Shown here in pieces: positions 25,311-33,629 of a DNA stretch of 64,000 bases. The DNA is from Candidatus Calditenuaceae archaeon (GTDB lineage: Archaea > Thermoproteota > Nitrososphaeria_A > Caldarchaeales > Calditenuaceae), in contig JANXED010000002.1 in assembly GCA_025058175.1 (NCBI GenBank), positions 1 to 64,000 on the forward strand, written 5' to 3'. A program made the position numbers and the translations under genes. The first letter of the stretch is position 1. The number at the start of each line of letters is the position of its first letter. The notes under the pieces are model-generated. The model was given only the letters and a program-made list of their open reading frames with translations, ran no database searches and had not been told where the DNA came from.

Positions 25311-26473
25311 TCCTGATCACCCGCGAGAAGGACCGCAGTCCCGGCCAGCGCGCCGAAACCCGAGACAGAGATCACGGCACCTGCCCTCGCGTTGTCGACC
25401 TGCCTCTTCCCGGCCCTCCCGGTCAGCTGCATGTAGACCTCAGCGACCTGATAGAGCGCGGTGGCCCCGATCGGGTGTCCCCTCGCCTTGAGGCCTCCGA
25501 AGGCGTTGATCGGGAGGTCCCCGCCGAGCTCGTACTTCCCGGACTTCAGGTCCTGGCCGCTCTCGGACCTCCTCGAGAACCCCCCACTCTCGAGTATCAG
25601 GGGCACCATGACCGAGAAGGAGTCGTGGAGCTCCAGGACGTCCAAATCCCCCCTCGAGATCCCGCTCCTGAGAAGGGCCTCATCGACCGAGAGCGCGACC
25701 GACGTCATGAAGAGCGGGTCCTCCCTGTCGAATGGCGAGACGTAGTCGGTCCTCAGGCTGATACCGCCTATCCTGACCGCCTGACCGGACGCCCGCTTCC
25801 TCTCAGCGTCCCCCGAAGCCAGGACCACCGCCGCCGCGCCGTCTCCGGGCGCGAAGCACTCAAGCCTCCTGAGCGGCGGCGCTACCTCCGGCGACCCGAG
25901 GACGTCCTCGAGCCTCACCTTGAACGGGAACTGCGCGTGACCCACGCCTTCCGCATTGCTGTGCATCAAGACCGGGAACTGGGCGACGAGCTCCTGCGGC
26001 ATCTCGTACCTCTCGAGGTAAGTCCTGTAAAGGAGGGCCGCGACCGAAGCGGGCGTTATTCCCGCGTACCCTATCGTCTCGTAGGGGAGCGTCATCGAGT
26101 GGACAGAGTTGAACTCGTCCGGGAGCAGGTCGGAGAGCTTCTCGCCCCCGACGACCAGCGCGAAGTCCGCGAGGCCCGATGCGACCGCAGCGTAGGCCTC
26201 CATTAGCGCCGCCAGCCCAGAGGCTTCGCCTCCTTCGACCCTAACTCCGTAGACGCTTCTGAGGCCGAGCGCCTCCGCGACCAGCGCGGAGATCCCGGCC
26301 TGGTTGGACGTGACCTCACAGAAGGAGCACGCTACGTAGACGCCGTCGACCCTCTCGACCCCCGCGTCCTCGATCGCAGCGAGGGAGGCCTCGGCCATTA
26401 GGTCGGTGAGCGACTTGTCCCAGTGCTCGCCAACCTTCGTGTACCCCACGCCGACGACGTGGACGCTCCTCAT
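25307..26473 (-). CDS. Thiolase-fold protein (acetoacetyl-CoA thiolase position)
   Basis: A 388-residue SCP2-like thiolase. The C-terminal half has NAFGGLKARGHPIGATALYQVAE with the expected His. Where thiolases usually have a nucleophilic Cys (pattern V-E-x-x-C-A-S-G) this protein reads VEGGEASGLAALMEAY, with Glu instead, and the late CxG loop reads VSGFGAL without Cys. The nearest other cysteine is in ACSFCEVTSN. By position between HMG-CoA synthase and DUF35 it should make acetoacetyl-CoA for mevalonate. Whether it is active in the normal way is open. Confidence 0.85.
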   Translation of the reverse strand: MRSVHVVGVGYTKVGEHWDKSLTDLMAEASLAAIEDAGVERVDGVYVACSFCEVTSNQAGISALVAEALGLRSVYGVRVEGGEASGLAALMEAYAAVASGLADFALVVGGEKLSDLLPDEFNSVHSMTLPYETIGYAGITPASVAALLYRTYLERYEMPQELVAQFPVLMHSNAEGVGHAQFPFKVRLEDVLGSPEVAPPLRRLECFAPGDGAAAVVLASGDAERKRASGQAVRIGGISLRTDYVSPFDREDPLFMTSVALSVDEALLRSGISRGDLDVLELHDSFSVMVPLILESGGFSRRSESGQDLKSGKYELGGDLPINAFGGLKARGHPIGATALYQVAEVYMQLTGRAGKRQVDNARAGAVISVSGFGALAGTAVLLAGDQD

Positions 26474-26476
26474 CCC

Positions 26477-27526
26477 TCAGGCACCGCGGATCTTGTCCCT
26501 GTGCCGCAGATAGGTGGCGTAATCGACGTACTTCGCCCTCTTGATCAGCGCCTCGAGCAGCGGCGCCCTCGGCCTCCTTTCGAGCAGCCCCTCCTTCGTC
26601 TCGATCAGGAAGGAGTCGCTCCCCGCTCCGGAGCCGAACGACGTGAGGACGATCCGCTGACCGGGCTTGGCGGCGTCGAGGACCCTCACCAGCCCCATCA
26701 TCGAGCTAGCGGCGTAGGTGTTCCCGATCAGGTGCGTCACCACCCCGAGCTCGACCTTCTCCTTCGGGACCCCGAGGACCTTTGCCGCAGCGAACGGGAA
26801 CTTGTAGTTCGGCTGGTGGAAGACGAAGTAGTCGACGTCGGAGACCTTCAGCCCCGCCTCCTCAAGGAGCCCCTTCACCGCGGAGAGGGTGTGGTGGAAG
26901 TACGCAGGCTCGCCGGTGAACCTGAAGGTGTGGGAGGGGTAGCGCTCGTGGGCCCTCCTCCAGAAGTCGGGCGTGTCGGTGACGTAGCTCCTGGCGTACT
27001 CTATCGTCGCGACCTCACCGTTGCCAGCCCTCCCCACTACGAAGGCGGCCGCACCCGCGGCGGCGGTGAACTCGAGCGCGTCGCCGGGCCTGCCCTGGGC
27101 CGTGTCGGCCCCGATCGCGAGGCCTGCCTTGATGATGCCCGCCGAGACCAGCCCCGAGATCATCTGGAGGGCCTCGGTCCCCGCCTTGCAGGCGAACTCC
27201 AGGTCGGCAGCGAGGTGGTTGGGAGGGATGCCCAGCGCCTCGGCCACCACGGTCCCGGAGGGCTTCACCGCGTAGGGATGGGACTCGGAGCCGACGTTGA
27301 CGGCCCCTATCTCCGAAGCGTCGATCCCGGCCCTCCTCATCGCGTACCTCGCGGCCTCGATCGCCATCGTGATCGCGTCCTCGTCGAGCTCGTTGACCGA
27401 CTTCTCCCTCACCGGGAGCGCGTCCTCCTCCCTACCCCAGACCCTCGCGATCTCCGCCGCCTTTATCCTCAGCCTCGGGACGTAGCCTCCGTATCCCAGT
27501 ATCGCGACGTCCCTTATCCGGGCCAA
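26477..27526 (-). CDS. Hydroxymethylglutaryl-CoA synthase
   Basis: A 349-residue archaeal HMG-CoA synthase joining acetyl-CoA and acetoacetyl-CoA, the second step toward mevalonate and archaeal lipids. The nucleophilic Cys is in LEFACKAGTEALQ near residue 113; GADTAQGRPGDALEFTAAAGAAA and the His of FVFHQPNYKFP follow, then LIGNTYAASSMMGLVR. First gene of the operon HMG-CoA synthase, thiolase, DUF35. A TATA-like TTTTTATC lies about 27 bases before the ATG. Confidence 0.96.
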   Translation of the reverse strand: MARIRDVAILGYGGYVPRLRIKAAEIARVWGREEDALPVREKSVNELDEDAITMAIEAARYAMRRAGIDASEIGAVNVGSESHPYAVKPSGTVVAEALGIPPNHLAADLEFACKAGTEALQMISGLVSAGIIKAGLAIGADTAQGRPGDALEFTAAAGAAAFVVGRAGNGEVATIEYARSYVTDTPDFWRRAHERYPSHTFRFTGEPAYFHHTLSAVKGLLEEAGLKVSDVDYFVFHQPNYKFPFAAAKVLGVPKEKVELGVVTHLIGNTYAASSMMGLVRVLDAAKPGQRIVLTSFGSGAGSDSFLIETKEGLLERRPRAPLLEALIKRAKYVDYATYLRHRDKIRGA

Positions 27527-27559
27527 CTCTCCAGAGAGCGATCCGATCGGGATAAAAAC

Positions 27560-27582
27560 TTGCCTAAATTGGTGTTAGGCAA
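27560..27582. promoter_or_regulatory. 23-bp inverted repeat between the mevalonate operon and the lrp gene
   Basis: Arms TTGCCTAA (27560-27567) and TTAGGCAA (27575-27582) are exact reverse complements with a 7-base spacer. The dyad adjoins the TATA box of the leftward HMG-CoA synthase operon (27552-27558) and lies upstream of the TATA-like CTAAATAA of the rightward lrp gene. Lrp proteins often bind such sites near their own genes. Confidence 0.6.
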
Positions 27583-27627
27583 TCGATTATCTCCCCGAGC
27601 TAAATAACGGGAAGCGGGAGGGACCGC

Positions 27628-28077
27628 GTGCCGGCGTTGGACGAGAGGGACGTCAAGATCCTCGAGGCGCTGAGGAGGGACGCCAGGAAGACTTTCACCG
27701 ACCTGGCCAGCGAGCTGAACCTCCCGAGGACGACGGTCCAGGAGAGGGTCAGGAGGCTGATCGAGGAGGGCTACATCAGGTCCTTCACCGCGATACCGGA
27801 CTACTCGAAGATCGGGAGCGGGACGACCGCGTTCGTCCTGGTCTCCTTCGCGCCGACGATGGACGTCTCCCAGCGGGAGCTCGCGGCCCAGATCGCCAAG
27901 TTCCCCGAGGTCTTCGAGGTCCACCTCGTCAGCGGTCAGTGGGACATGATCCTGAAGGTGAGGGGCTCTTCGGTCGAGGACGTCGGCAAGCTGGTGATAG
28001 ACAGGCTCAGGCCGTTGAAGAACGTCGCCAGGACCGAGACCTGCTTCGTCTTCGAGACGGTGAAGGAGCAGCCCTGA
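27628..28077 (+). CDS. Lrp/AsnC family transcriptional regulator
   Basis: A 149-residue full-length Lrp-type regulator. The N-terminal helix-turn-helix (DVKILEALRRDARKTFTDLASELNLPRTTVQERVRRL) is at residues about 6-45, and the RAM domain follows, with GQWDMILKVRGSSVEDV near residue 105. The GTG start lies about 26 bases after a TATA-like box. It is divergent from the HMG-CoA synthase operon with a shared dyad, so control of that operon or of itself is plausible. Confidence 0.92.
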   Translation: MPALDERDVKILEALRRDARKTFTDLASELNLPRTTVQERVRRLIEEGYIRSFTAIPDYSKIGSGTTAFVLVSFAPTMDVSQRELAAQIAKFPEVFEVHLVSGQWDMILKVRGSSVEDVGKLVIDRLRPLKNVARTETCFVFETVKEQP

Positions 28078-28172
28078 CGTCCCTGTCCCGATCCGACCTC
28101 CGAGATCCCCGACGCCCTGTCTTTCAATACGCTTAAATAAGGTCGAGGAGCAGCTCCGCCAGGCGGTTCGTC

Positions 28173-29012
28173 ATGCTTGTGACCGGTACGGACGTGAGGG
28201 ACGCGCTGGTCAGGCTGATAAGGGTCGGGGCGCTTATAGCGGTCTTGGGCGCGGTCCACGTCCTGACCCTCCTCCTCGACTGGGTCTCCCTCCTCTACGA
28301 CAACGTGATGACCGAGGGCGTCCAAGGTTACGACCTGCCCCTCAGTTTCACCCTCTCGATGCTGGCCGCGGCCCTCGCCGGGGCTTCAGGGGTCCTGGCC
28401 TCGGTCTCCACGAACATAAGGGTCCTCAGGTTCGCGGTCCCGGCCTTCGCGCTGAGCGGTGCCGTCCTCGCGATCCTCTCGCCGCTCTACTCCGTCCTCT
28501 ACGTCCTCCCCTCGCTCCACGTCGACTTCAGGACCGAGGTCGGGGCGATCGCGGCGCTCTTCACCGGGGTCGCGATGGCCGGCGGCGGCGCGATATCCAC
28601 GATGATCGGACTCGTGGCCCTCCGTCCCGAGACCCAACCCTCTGCCTACCAGCCCTACGCCCCGCTGGGGGTGGAGGCAGCGGTTGGCGGAGCGGCCTCG
28701 ACGCCGTTCGAGCAGTCCGAGTCCGAGGAGGAGGTCTTCGACGAGCTCCTGAGGGGCGAGTCCGATGAGGCCTTCCCCGGCTTAGGGGCTCAGGCGCAGC
28801 AGGAAGTCCAGCAGGTCTTCACACCGTCGACGAGGCCTCCGGCCTCCCAGCAGCAGGCGACCAGGAGGGTATGCGTGATCTGCGGCGAAATCATACAGCC
28901 CGCGTCGCTGAGGACCTGCCCGGGCTGCGGCGAGCCGATGCACAGGGAGTGCGTCGAGACCTGGAGGGACCTTGGGGGCAAGTGTCCCACCTGCGGGACC
29001 CCTCTCTCCTGA
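28173..29012 (+). CDS. Membrane protein with C-terminal RING-like zinc domain
   Basis: A 279-residue protein. Hydrophobic segments at about residues 15-40, 55-80, 85-108 and 120-150 suggest four membrane spans. A Pro/Gln/Glu-rich linker covers about 155-230. The last ~48 residues hold eight ligands in the order C-x2-C-x11-C-x2-C-x4-H-x2-C-x10-C-x2-C (CVICGEI, CPGCGEPMHREC, CPTCGTP). That is a binuclear treble-clef pattern like the prokaryotic RING family 1. Such domains are linked to ubiquitin-like conjugation; a ligase role here is only inferred. TATA-like CTTAAATA lies about 38 bases upstream. Confidence 0.8.
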   Translation: MLVTGTDVRDALVRLIRVGALIAVLGAVHVLTLLLDWVSLLYDNVMTEGVQGYDLPLSFTLSMLAAALAGASGVLASVSTNIRVLRFAVPAFALSGAVLAILSPLYSVLYVLPSLHVDFRTEVGAIAALFTGVAMAGGGAISTMIGLVALRPETQPSAYQPYAPLGVEAAVGGAASTPFEQSESEEEVFDELLRGESDEAFPGLGAQAQQEVQQVFTPSTRPPASQQQATRRVCVICGEIIQPASLRTCPGCGEPMHRECVETWRDLGGKCPTCGTPLS

Positions 29013-29050
29013 TGGGTTTTTCTATGACGGCCTGACGCTCCGGATCGGCG

Positions 29051-30523
29051 ATGTCCGACAGGGTCTACGACGAGCTGATCGACCTCTCCCTGCGGAGGGG
29101 CTTCTTCTTCCCCTCATGCGAGATCTACGACGACGCCCCTGCAGGCTTCTGGGACTACGGCCCGCTCGGGTTAGGGCTGAGGAACAGGTTCGTCGAGGCC
29201 TGGAGGCGGTACGTCGTCAGGTACGACGGCATGGTAGAGCTCGACGGCTCCGTGATCATGGCTAAGAGGGTCTTCGTCGCCTCGGGGCACCTCGCGTCCT
29301 TCGCGGACCCGGTCACCAAGTGCAGGTCCTGCGGCGCGATCTACAGGGCCGACAGGCTGGTCCAGGAGGCAACCGGGAAGATAGTTCCGGAGAGGCTCAG
29401 GGACGAGGAGATCTACGCGCTCATCCTCGAGCACGGGATCAGGTGCCAGAGGTGCGGCGGCGAGCTCAGCGGTGTCGAGAGGTTCAACATGATGTTTGGG
29501 GTCAGCGTCGGGGGCGAGGGCGAGGAGGCCTACCTGAGGCCCGAGACCTGTCAGTCCCTATTCGTCGACTTCATCAGGACCTACAAGACAGGCTGGTCGA
29601 GGCTCCCGCTGCCCCTCTGCCAGTTCGGGAAGAGCTTCAGGAACGAGATCGCTCCAAGGCAGAGCCTCCTGAGGCTCAGGGAGTTCTACCAGGCCGAGGT
29701 CGAGGTCTTCTTCGATCCCGAGGACGAGGTCGATCCGGTCAGGTGGAGGAGGTTGAAGGACTACGTCCTGAGGTTCGGGGACGAACACGGGAACTTCACC
29801 GAGGTCACCGCCGAGGATGCGCTGAGGAGGGGGATCGTATCCCATTGGCTACCCGCCTATTACCTCGCCCTGATCCAGAGGTTCTACGAGGTCCTGGGCG
29901 TTGAGAGGTCGAGGATAAGGCTCAGGAGGCTCGGCGAGGACGAGAAGGCCTTCTACGCGAGGGAGGCCTGGGACCTCGAGGTCTTGACCTCGCTGGGTTG
30001 GATCGAGCTGGTCGCGTGCAACTACAGGGGCGACTACGACCTCTCGGGACACATGAAGGTCAGCGGGAAGGACCTCACGGTCCTGAACCGGAACAGGAAG
30101 GTCCTGCCGCACGTCTTCGAGCTCTCGATGGGCGTCGACAGGAGCGTCTACGTCTTGATGGAGCTCGGGTACGCGAAGGAGCCCAAGAGGAGGGTCCTGA
30201 GGGTGCCCAAGTTCCTCGCGCCGGTCCAGGTCGCGGTCCTCCCGCTCGTAGAGAGGGACGGCCTCCCCGAGAGGGCCTGGGAGATCTACGAGGGCCTCAG
30301 GGTCGACTTCGACGCTGTCTACGAGCCGAAGGACGCGATCGGGAAGAGGTACCACATGCTCGACGAGATCGGCGTCCCCTACTGCGTCACGGTCGACTAC
30401 CAGACCCTCGAGGACGACACGGTCACGGTCAGGGACAGGGACACGACGCAGCAGGTGAGGGTCCGTGTCTCAGAGCTGAAGGAATGGCTGAGCAGGGCAC
30501 TAGCTTACCCGAGGGTCGATTGA
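29051..30523 (+). CDS. glyS: Glycine-tRNA ligase
   Basis: A 490-residue alpha2-type class II GlyRS. It starts DRVYDELIDLSLRRGFFFPSCEIY, has GFWDYGPLGLGLRN (motif 1 region), an inserted zinc-ribbon-like pair CRSC/CQRC, YLRPETCQSLFVDF, motif 2 around GKSFRNEIAPRQSLLRLREF, and a motif 3 region SMGVDRSVYVL. The C-terminal ~120 residues are the anticodon-binding domain. Confidence 0.96.
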   Translation: MSDRVYDELIDLSLRRGFFFPSCEIYDDAPAGFWDYGPLGLGLRNRFVEAWRRYVVRYDGMVELDGSVIMAKRVFVASGHLASFADPVTKCRSCGAIYRADRLVQEATGKIVPERLRDEEIYALILEHGIRCQRCGGELSGVERFNMMFGVSVGGEGEEAYLRPETCQSLFVDFIRTYKTGWSRLPLPLCQFGKSFRNEIAPRQSLLRLREFYQAEVEVFFDPEDEVDPVRWRRLKDYVLRFGDEHGNFTEVTAEDALRRGIVSHWLPAYYLALIQRFYEVLGVERSRIRLRRLGEDEKAFYAREAWDLEVLTSLGWIELVACNYRGDYDLSGHMKVSGKDLTVLNRNRKVLPHVFELSMGVDRSVYVLMELGYAKEPKRRVLRVPKFLAPVQVAVLPLVERDGLPERAWEIYEGLRVDFDAVYEPKDAIGKRYHMLDEIGVPYCVTVDYQTLEDDTVTVRDRDTTQQVRVRVSELKEWLSRALAYPRVD

Positions 30524-30593
30524 GGGGCCGCAGCGTCTCGCCGGTAACGCCTATAGGAGCGGGGAACGCTCTGCAGATCTCTGGGGTGGGAGA

Positions 30594-31067
30594 ATGAGGC
30601 AGAGGGTCAGGCTCACCTGCGCGCTGGTCGACAGGCCCGGGACGCTCCTGAAGGTCCTCGAGCAGATAGCCCTCGCGGGCGGCAACATCATCTCGATCGT
30701 CCACAACAGGGAGAGCATAACCTCTGGGTACGTGCCCGTCAGCATCAACGTCGAGTTCCCCGACGCCCAGAGCCTCGAGAGGGCTAGGAGGGGGATCGAG
30801 GGGGTCGGGGTCCCCGTGATGGGCGCGGAGAGCCTCGAGAGGCGGATGGTGACCGCAATCGTCGTCGGGGGCGTTAGGCTAGACTCTCTCCTCTCCGAGC
30901 TCGAGTCGAGGGGCTACAGGGTCATCGAGTCGTCCGCGAGGGGCTTCGGCGAGGGTCTCACCGTCAGGCTGCTCCTGGAGGTCCCAACGGGGAGGGTGAG
31001 GGAGCTGGAGGAGGACCTTCAGGCGATCGCGGAGATGCACGGGGCTCTCGCGATCCCGGAGGTGTGA
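30594..31067 (+). CDS. ACT-domain protein, linked to homoserine dehydrogenase
   Basis: A 157-residue protein. Residues about 3-75 form an ACT domain (VRLTCALVDRPGTLLKVLEQIALAGGNI), the fold that binds regulatory amino acids; a second alpha/beta half follows. It sits directly before homoserine dehydrogenase, so it probably confers feedback control on that enzyme as a separate subunit. The hom ribosome-binding site lies in its last codons. Confidence 0.85.
   Translation: MRQRVRLTCALVDRPGTLLKVLEQIALAGGNIISIVHNRESITSGYVPVSINVEFPDAQSLERARRGIEGVGVPVMGAESLERRMVTAIVVGGVRLDSLLSELESRGYRVIESSARGFGEGLTVRLLLEVPTGRVRELEEDLQAIAEMHGALAIPEV
31058..31064 (+). promoter_or_regulatory. Shine-Dalgarno site that decides the homoserine dehydrogenase start
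   Basis: GGAGGTG at 31058-31064, inside the end of the ACT gene, stands 7 bases before a CTG at 31072 in the homoserine dehydrogenase frame. No ATG, GTG or TTG exists in that frame between here and 31132, which is already past the nucleotide-binding motif. Confidence 0.6.
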
Positions 31068-31071
31068 GGCG

Positions 31072-32058
31072 CTGGGCCTGAGGGTCTTCGTCAACGGCTA
31101 CGGGTTCCTGGGGAGGCTGCTCGCTACGAGCTTGACCGAGGGCAGGGTCCCGGGAGCGAGGCTCGTCGGGGTGGCGAGGTCGTCGGGCTACCTTTACAGA
31201 GAGGAGGGACTGACCCGGGATGAGATCGCGGGGGAGGTCCGGGACTCAGCGGCCTTCGTCAGGGGGAGCTCGACCTCGCTGATCAGGGAGCGGGCCTTCG
31301 ACGTCCTGGTGGAGCTGACGCCGACCAACCTCCCCAGCGCGGAACCGGGCCTCAGCAACATCAGGTCGGCCCTGGAGAACGGGATCGACGTCGTCACGGC
31401 CAACAAGGCGCCGATCGCGCTCCACTACGCCGAGCTGGCGGAGCTCTCGAGGTCGACGGGCTCGCTCCTGCTCTTCGACGCGACCGTGGGAGGGGGAATA
31501 CCGCTGATAACGCTAAGGAGGCTCTGCACGCGCGGCGACGACCTCCTCTCGATCAAGGGGATCCTGAACGGGACCACCAATTACATCCTCAGCAGGATGC
31601 AGTTCGAGGGTCTGACCTTCGAGCTGGCGCTCAGGGAGGCCCAGAACCTCGGGATCGCGGAGAGGGACCCCTCGCTGGACGTCAACGGCTACGACACCGC
31701 CCTGAAGCTCTTGATCCTGGCGAACTCCCTGATGGGGTTGAACAAGGGCCTCAGCGACGTCAAGGTCGTAGGGATCTCCAAGGTCACGCAGGAGGCGGTC
31801 GCGGCAGCCAAGGAGTCCAACATGTCGGTCAAGCTGATCGGGTCCGTCGACGGGGAGGGGAGGCTCTCGGTCGGCCCGAGGCTCGTGAAGGCCAACGACC
31901 CCCTCTGCGTCCACGGGATGCTTAACGCGGTCACGTTCAGGTTCAGTATCGCGGGAGACCTGACGCTGATCGGCCACGGAGCGGGCGAGCCCACCATCGC
32001 GGCCCTCCTCAACGACCTCCATCAGGTCGTCGAGCACCGGCTCAGAGCGAGAGCCTGA
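31072..32058 (+). CDS. hom: Homoserine dehydrogenase (probable CTG start)
   Basis: About 328 residues. The enzyme reduces aspartate semialdehyde to homoserine for threonine and methionine. The nucleotide-binding strand is RVFVNGYGFLGRLLA at the very N-terminus; VTANKAPIALHYAELA, GGGIPLITLRRL, KGILNGTTNYILSRM and DPSLDVNGYDTALKLLIL follow. The first standard start codon (TTG at 31132) would remove the nucleotide-binding loop, so I place the start at CTG 31072. Overlaps the convergent ecfT by 17 bases. Confidence 0.88.
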   Translation: MGLRVFVNGYGFLGRLLATSLTEGRVPGARLVGVARSSGYLYREEGLTRDEIAGEVRDSAAFVRGSSTSLIRERAFDVLVELTPTNLPSAEPGLSNIRSALENGIDVVTANKAPIALHYAELAELSRSTGSLLLFDATVGGGIPLITLRRLCTRGDDLLSIKGILNGTTNYILSRMQFEGLTFELALREAQNLGIAERDPSLDVNGYDTALKLLILANSLMGLNKGLSDVKVVGISKVTQEAVAAAKESNMSVKLIGSVDGEGRLSVGPRLVKANDPLCVHGMLNAVTFRFSIAGDLTLIGHGAGEPTIAALLNDLHQVVEHRLRARA

Positions 32059-32818
32059 TGGCGATCAGGGCGGCGAAGGTCACGGTCGAGGCCGCGAGGA
32101 CCGCGAAGTCCCTCCGCGTCGGCCTCAGGACGTAGAAGCTGGTCCTCTCCTTGACCGCGCCGTAGCACTTCACCTCGAGGGCCTCGGCCATCTCGAAGGA
32201 CCTCTTCAGCGCGTTGATCACGACGGGCACGAAGGCCCTCACGTAGTTCCTGAACCTCTTGACCGGGTTCCTGGTGGTGTAGTCGACGCCCCGCAGCCTC
32301 TGCGAGTCGATCACCTCTTGGATCTCCTCGAGGAAGAGGGGCGCGAACCTTATCGCGGCGGTCATCGCAAAGGCGTAGTCCTGTGGCATCCTGAGGGACC
32401 TGAGGGTGGCAGCCATGGCCTCCGGCGAGACGGTCAGGAGGAAGAACGAGAAGGAGACGATCGCCGCGACGAACCTCATCAGCTGGGATGCGTTCAGCAG
32501 CGCGAACTCCCTGCTCAGGGGGTTCATGCCCTGAGTGATGAACCCGAGCGCGTTGAGCAGCACCACGAAGGCCAGGAAGAAAGAGAGCGCCCTGATCGTC
32601 CTCAGGAGCCTTCTCGCGGCGCCGATGGCCCGAAGCGCGAGCGCAACGACGGAGAGGACCGCCGCGGAGACCGAGATGCTGAGGAGGGGAGGCCTGTCGT
32701 AGATCAGGGTCGAGGCGAAGAGGTAGACCGCGATCAGGAGCTTCACCCTCGGGTCCAGTCTGATCAGGGCCGAGTCGACTTCCCTGTACCTCAGGAGGTC
32801 AGCCACGTTCACCGACAC
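32042..32818 (-). CDS. ecfT: ECF transporter transmembrane component EcfT
   Basis: A 258-residue membrane protein with about five or six spans. The coupling-helix region contains VIDSQRLRGVDYTTRNPVKRF and SFEMAEALEVKCYG, typical of EcfT/CbiQ proteins that link substrate-binding S subunits to the ATPases. Third gene of a compact transporter set after two ATPase genes; starts overlap the preceding stop. Confidence 0.9.
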   Translation of the reverse strand: MSVNVADLLRYREVDSALIRLDPRVKLLIAVYLFASTLIYDRPPLLSISVSAAVLSVVALALRAIGAARRLLRTIRALSFFLAFVVLLNALGFITQGMNPLSREFALLNASQLMRFVAAIVSFSFFLLTVSPEAMAATLRSLRMPQDYAFAMTAAIRFAPLFLEEIQEVIDSQRLRGVDYTTRNPVKRFRNYVRAFVPVVINALKRSFEMAEALEVKCYGAVKERTSFYVLRPTRRDFAVLAASTVTFAALIAIRLSL

Positions 32819-33629
32819 GGGACTTGCACCTCAGGATGCGCGCGACGCTCGAGACCAGCTCGTCGACCCTATGGGTGGTCGGGACGCCCAGGTGGGCTAG
32901 ACGCCTCGATATCACGACCGACTGGGGAGGGAGGAGGTTCGCGGCCCTCAGGAGCCCTTCGTCGGAGAGGACCTCGGATGCGGGGCCCGAGGCCAGCACC
33001 CTCCCCGAGCTCAGGACGGCCACTCGAGGATCCAGCTCGGAGACGAACTCGACGTCGTGGGTCGCTACCACCACTCCCCTTCCCTCTCCCCTGATCGACT
33101 CGATCGTCTCGGCGATCGCCTCCCTCCCGGCCTTGTCCTGGCCCAGCGTCGGCTCGTCGAGGAGGAGGTACTTCGGGTCCCACGCGAGGACGACCGCGAT
33201 CGCGAGCCTCTTCTTCTGACCGCCGCTCAGCGAGAAGGGCGACCTGTCCCTGAGGCCACCGAGCCCGAACCTCTCGAGGAGGGACTCGACCCGGCGTTCA
33301 GCGTCCCCGATCCCGAAGTTCCTGAGGGCGTAGTTCATCTCCTCCCAGACGCTCTCGAGGAAGAAGAGGCTGTCGGCTATTTGAGGGACGTAACCGACCG
33401 CCCTCGAGACCTCCTTCGTGGGCATCGAGTGGACGTCCCTGCCGTCGAGGAGGACCTTGCCGCTCCTCGGCTTCAGAAGGCCCACGAGGACCTTCATCAG
33501 CGTGGTCTTCCCGGCGCCGTTGCTTCCCATCAGGGCCAGCACCTCGCCCCCCCTCACCTGGAGGTTTACGCCGTCCAGGGCCACCTTCCCGCTCGGGTAC
33601 TCGTACCGAACGTCCACGGCCTCCAGCAT
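32799..33629 (-). CDS. ECF transporter ATP-binding protein EcfA (second)
   Basis: A 276-residue ABC ATPase with Walker A MGSNGAGKTTLMKVL, signature LSGGQKKRLAIA, Walker B YLLLDEPTLG and a His switch in VVVATHDVEFV. It begins at the last base of the previous ATPase gene. The ~45-residue C-terminal extension is usual for this type. Confidence 0.92.
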   Translation of the reverse strand: MLEAVDVRYEYPSGKVALDGVNLQVRGGEVLALMGSNGAGKTTLMKVLVGLLKPRSGKVLLDGRDVHSMPTKEVSRAVGYVPQIADSLFFLESVWEEMNYALRNFGIGDAERRVESLLERFGLGGLRDRSPFSLSGGQKKRLAIAVVLAWDPKYLLLDEPTLGQDKAGREAIAETIESIRGEGRGVVVATHDVEFVSELDPRVAVLSSGRVLASGPASEVLSDEGLLRAANLLPPQSVVISRRLAHLGVPTTHRVDELVSSVARILRCKSRVGERG

